This document shows positions 4,617-6,398 of a DNA stretch of 6,398 nucleotides, piece after piece. Both the position numbers and the translations under genes were made by a program. This DNA is from Methanobacteriota archaeon (GTDB taxonomy: Archaea; Thermoplasmatota; Poseidoniia; Poseidoniales; Poseidoniaceae). Position 1 is the first letter of the stretch; every line of letters begins with the position of its first letter. The stretch is from NCBI GenBank assembly GCA_002731395.1, contig PCBQ01000022.1, forward strand, positions 1 through 6,398, in the 5' to 3' direction. Under the pieces are notes generated by a model. The model was not told the origin of the DNA and made no database searches. It saw only the letters and a program-made list of their open reading frames with translations.

Positions 4617-6398
4617 TCATCCATGCAAGGCTCGGTGGACTTCCGCAGCACGTCCGGGGCCAATGCCTGAAGACTCAGCCAATTCTTCCGGGCTGGCGTT
4701 CGCCACTGCTGCAATTGAATCGAAAGCCTCGGCCAGTGCCGCTGCAGAAACAGGTCCGATTCCTTCGACGGCTTCCAAGAGCGAGGTGCGTCGACGTCGG
4801 GCTGCAGCGGCCCACTTCCTACTCATTGCACTGCCTTGGTCTTCCTGCTCTAGGGCGTGTTGGGCCGCCTGCAGAGCCCGTTGTGCTTCGTCCGCGTGCT
4901 GACCGGCGTGGGCGCTTTCCAAGGCATCAAGCCACGCCAGTTCACGGCGAGCAGCGAGGGCGAGGAATGCTGCGGATTCGTCAGCGTTCCGAACACAAAT
5001 GACCGACAATCCAAGGTCGAATGCCATCCATGCAAGGGCTCCATGCACGGCGTTGGGGTGTGTGCTTCCCTCCAGTCCTTCTCCCGTTTCCAGCAGCAAT
5101 CCAGCCCGTGGCGCTGCAGCCGCAAGGCGTCGCACTTGGCTCAGCAAACGACCGTCACGGACCGAAGCATGCAGATCCTTGGCCGTCTTCCGCTCCAGCA
5201 GCAAGCGTGGGCCGATTCGCACGTCGCCGGTCACCAGATGACGAAACACCGGCCGTATACCTCGGGCACGCAGGCCTGCGGCCAACGTTGAGGAGGCTTC
5301 TCGCCGGTCAAGTACGATTTCCATGTGACCTTGTGCGTCCAAGCCCGTTGACGTGGTGCGACCGTCCAACACCACTGTGCCGTCTCCGTCTTTTGCTTTC
5401 GGACGGGCTGAAACGTTGGGTTGTTCTGGCTGTTTTTCCCAACCAAAGAGGGAGGATTGGTCCGGATGACGTCGTTCCTCCGGTCGAACGTTGCCGGGTT
5501 GATGCACCGGTGTTGTGGCCACGGGTTGTTCTTTCTTGCTCGCTGGCGTCGGTGCAGGCCTCAATCGTTCCTGCTCAAGCGCAACGAACTCGGATGCTGC
5601 CATGGTGATGCCATCGTTGACGACCTCGAAGGAGGCGAGGGCGTCCTCCTTGATGCCGAAGTCGGTGAGCTTGCGCGTCCGTCCCATCCTTCGGAGGTGC
5701 TCCATCATTCGTCGTTCACGGCTCGCAGATGCCCGGAGCATGTGGGCGTCTCGCGTACCTTCCGCCACGAGCATCACCACCTCGCCGTCGGCGTGTCTTC
5801 CTGTTCGTCCTCTTCGTTGAATGGCCCGCACTGCGCTCGCGACCGGTTCGTAGAACACGACCAAATCGGCCGATGGGATGTCAAGTCCTTCCTCGCCCAC
5901 AGATGTGGCGATCAACACGTTGGCTTCTCCACGCCGGAATGCATCGATTTGAGCGACTTGCTCTTTCTGTGACATGCCCCGGCGCTCCCCTGCATTGGAC
6001 TGGCCCACAAAGGGAAGGGGGGACAGGTGCTCGCTCAACGACAAACGTTCGACGAGACGGTCAACGGTGTCACGGTACTCGGTGAACACGAGCGTCTTGG
6101 TGTCCTTTTTCCCGCGATGACGCGCATCAAGCAGCCGTTCAACGGCATGGGGCTTTGGGTGAAGTTCAGCGGTGACCTCCAAACTGTCTCGAAGTTGGCG
6201 AACGGCGGGCCTGTCAAGCAGTCTTCCTGCTTTTTTCCCGTCTTTGCCGGTCTTCGCCGCCTGGCGGTCGAGGAAGGCCTTGGCGACCTCCATGCCTTGG
6301 CAGCGTAAGAGGTCGAGGAGCAGGTGAAGCCGGCGAAGATCTGAGACCGCACGGGCTGCCTCATATCCTCGGCGGTCCCTTCGGGCGATGGAAGCCGA
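4617..6398 (-). CDS. hef: Hef-family helicase/nuclease (XPF/FANCM-like), N-terminus outside window
   Basis: Archaeal enzyme that acts on stalled replication forks and branched DNA, coupling an SF2 helicase to an XPF-type endonuclease. The frame is open to base 6398, so the Met at 6293 is internal and the first helicase domain lies off the window. Visible residues (numbered from the edge) are the end of the helical insert (~1-60) and helicase domain 2, with motif IV TLVFTEYR (102-109), motif V ATSVGEEGLDIP (164-175) and motif VI QRRGRTGR (194-201). A Pro/Gln/charged linker (~276-357) carries QSSLFGW. The ERCC4 nuclease (~359-490) has DRRE (364-367), GDV (391-393) and ERKTAKD (402-408), so the GDxnERKx3D site is complete. 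Two helix-hairpin-helix motifs, EGIGPVSAAAL and SGIGPGRAAEV, close the protein. All visible catalytic residues are present. The gene converges on the HdrB/SdhE-like gene and is functionally unrelated to it. Confidence 0.95.
   Translation of the reverse strand, partial: SASIARRDRRGYEAARAVSDLRRLHLLLDLLRCQGMEVAKAFLDRQAAKTGKDGKKAGRLLDRPAVRQLRDSLEVTAELHPKPHAVERLLDARHRGKKDTKTLVFTEYRDTVDRLVERLSLSEHLSPLPFVGQSNAGERRGMSQKEQVAQIDAFRRGEANVLIATSVGEEGLDIPSADLVVFYEPVASAVRAIQRRGRTGRHADGEVVMLVAEGTRDAHMLRASASRERRMMEHLRRMGRTRKLTDFGIKEDALASFEVVNDGITMAASEFVALEQERLRPAPTPASKKEQPVATTPVHQPGNVRPEERRHPDQSSLFGWEKQPEQPNVSARPKAKDGDGTVVLDGRTTSTGLDAQGHMEIVLDRREASSTLAAGLRARGIRPVFRHLVTGDVRIGPRLLLERKTAKDLHASVRDGRLLSQVRRLAAAAPRAGLLLETGEGLEGSTHPNAVHGALAWMAFDLGLSVICVRNADESAAFLALAARRELAWLDALESAHAGQHADEAQRALQAAQHALEQEDQGSAMSRKWAAAARRRRTSLLEAVEGIGPVSAAALAEAFDSIAAVANASPEELAESSGIGPGRAAEVHRALHG

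Noticed and set aside
4580..5608. Plus-strand open frames across the hef region
   Set aside because: They lie opposite conserved nuclease and HhH coding sequence of hef and give Pro/Arg/Ser-rich products typical of shadow frames.
6291..6293. Met at 6293 as the true hef start
   Set aside because: The frame stays open for 35 more codons to the window edge with Hef-like sequence, and the protein would otherwise begin inside the helicase.

Overview
The window reads as an archaeal chromosome fragment. It carries a group II chaperonin (thermosome) subunit and a Hef-type helicase/nuclease, both of which are archaeal. The pairing of Hef with GC-rich, C/G-ending codons and a marine-looking flavodoxin-rich gene set fits a euryarchaeon, with Marine Group II (Poseidoniia) or a relative as my best guess. 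That assignment is inference from gene style, not from a marker phylogeny.

Layout. Bases 1-1446 (+) hold the 3' nine-tenths of a thermosome subunit; its first ~55-60 codons lie outside the window. After a gap of about 110 bases comes a two-gene operon on the same strand. The first gene (1555-3726) encodes two flavodoxin domains in tandem, a full SdhB/TfrB-like iron-sulfur-subunit scaffold, and an unrecognised C-terminal tail. The second (3736-4590) encodes an HdrB/SdhE-like (CCG-domain) protein; its Shine-Dalgarno overlaps the stop codon of the gene before it. Converging from the other side is hef (4617-6398, minus strand), open through the right edge of the window.

The unusual part is the middle operon. 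Its domain content, SdhB-like plus HdrB/SdhE-like, matches the electron-transfer half of thiol:fumarate reductase and SdhE-type succinate dehydrogenases. Nearly every cysteine that would hold an iron-sulfur cluster is missing, in both proteins. In the SdhB-like part the folds, spacing and non-cysteine signature residues are kept: RYDP, EPLPGLPVVRDL, KPW, YVGP, and the W-x21-A spacing of the last cluster region. Three of four [2Fe-2S] ligands and all ligands of the other two clusters are replaced. In the HdrB-like protein both CCG motifs are stripped, and both CxxC motifs have become CxxS. The same operon gains two intact-looking FMN-binding flavodoxin domains. My reading is a cluster-free, flavin-based paralogue of a fumarate/succinate/heterodisulfide reductase module, possibly an iron-sparing or repurposed complex. 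The sequence observations are direct; the function is inference.

The flanking genes look functional and unrelated to the operon: a chaperonin with an odd nucleotide-loop residue, and a Hef with complete helicase, ERCC4 nuclease and double HhH motifs and a possible PCNA-binding motif in its linker. I saw no tRNA, rRNA, CRISPR array, insertion sequence or convincing intrinsic terminator.
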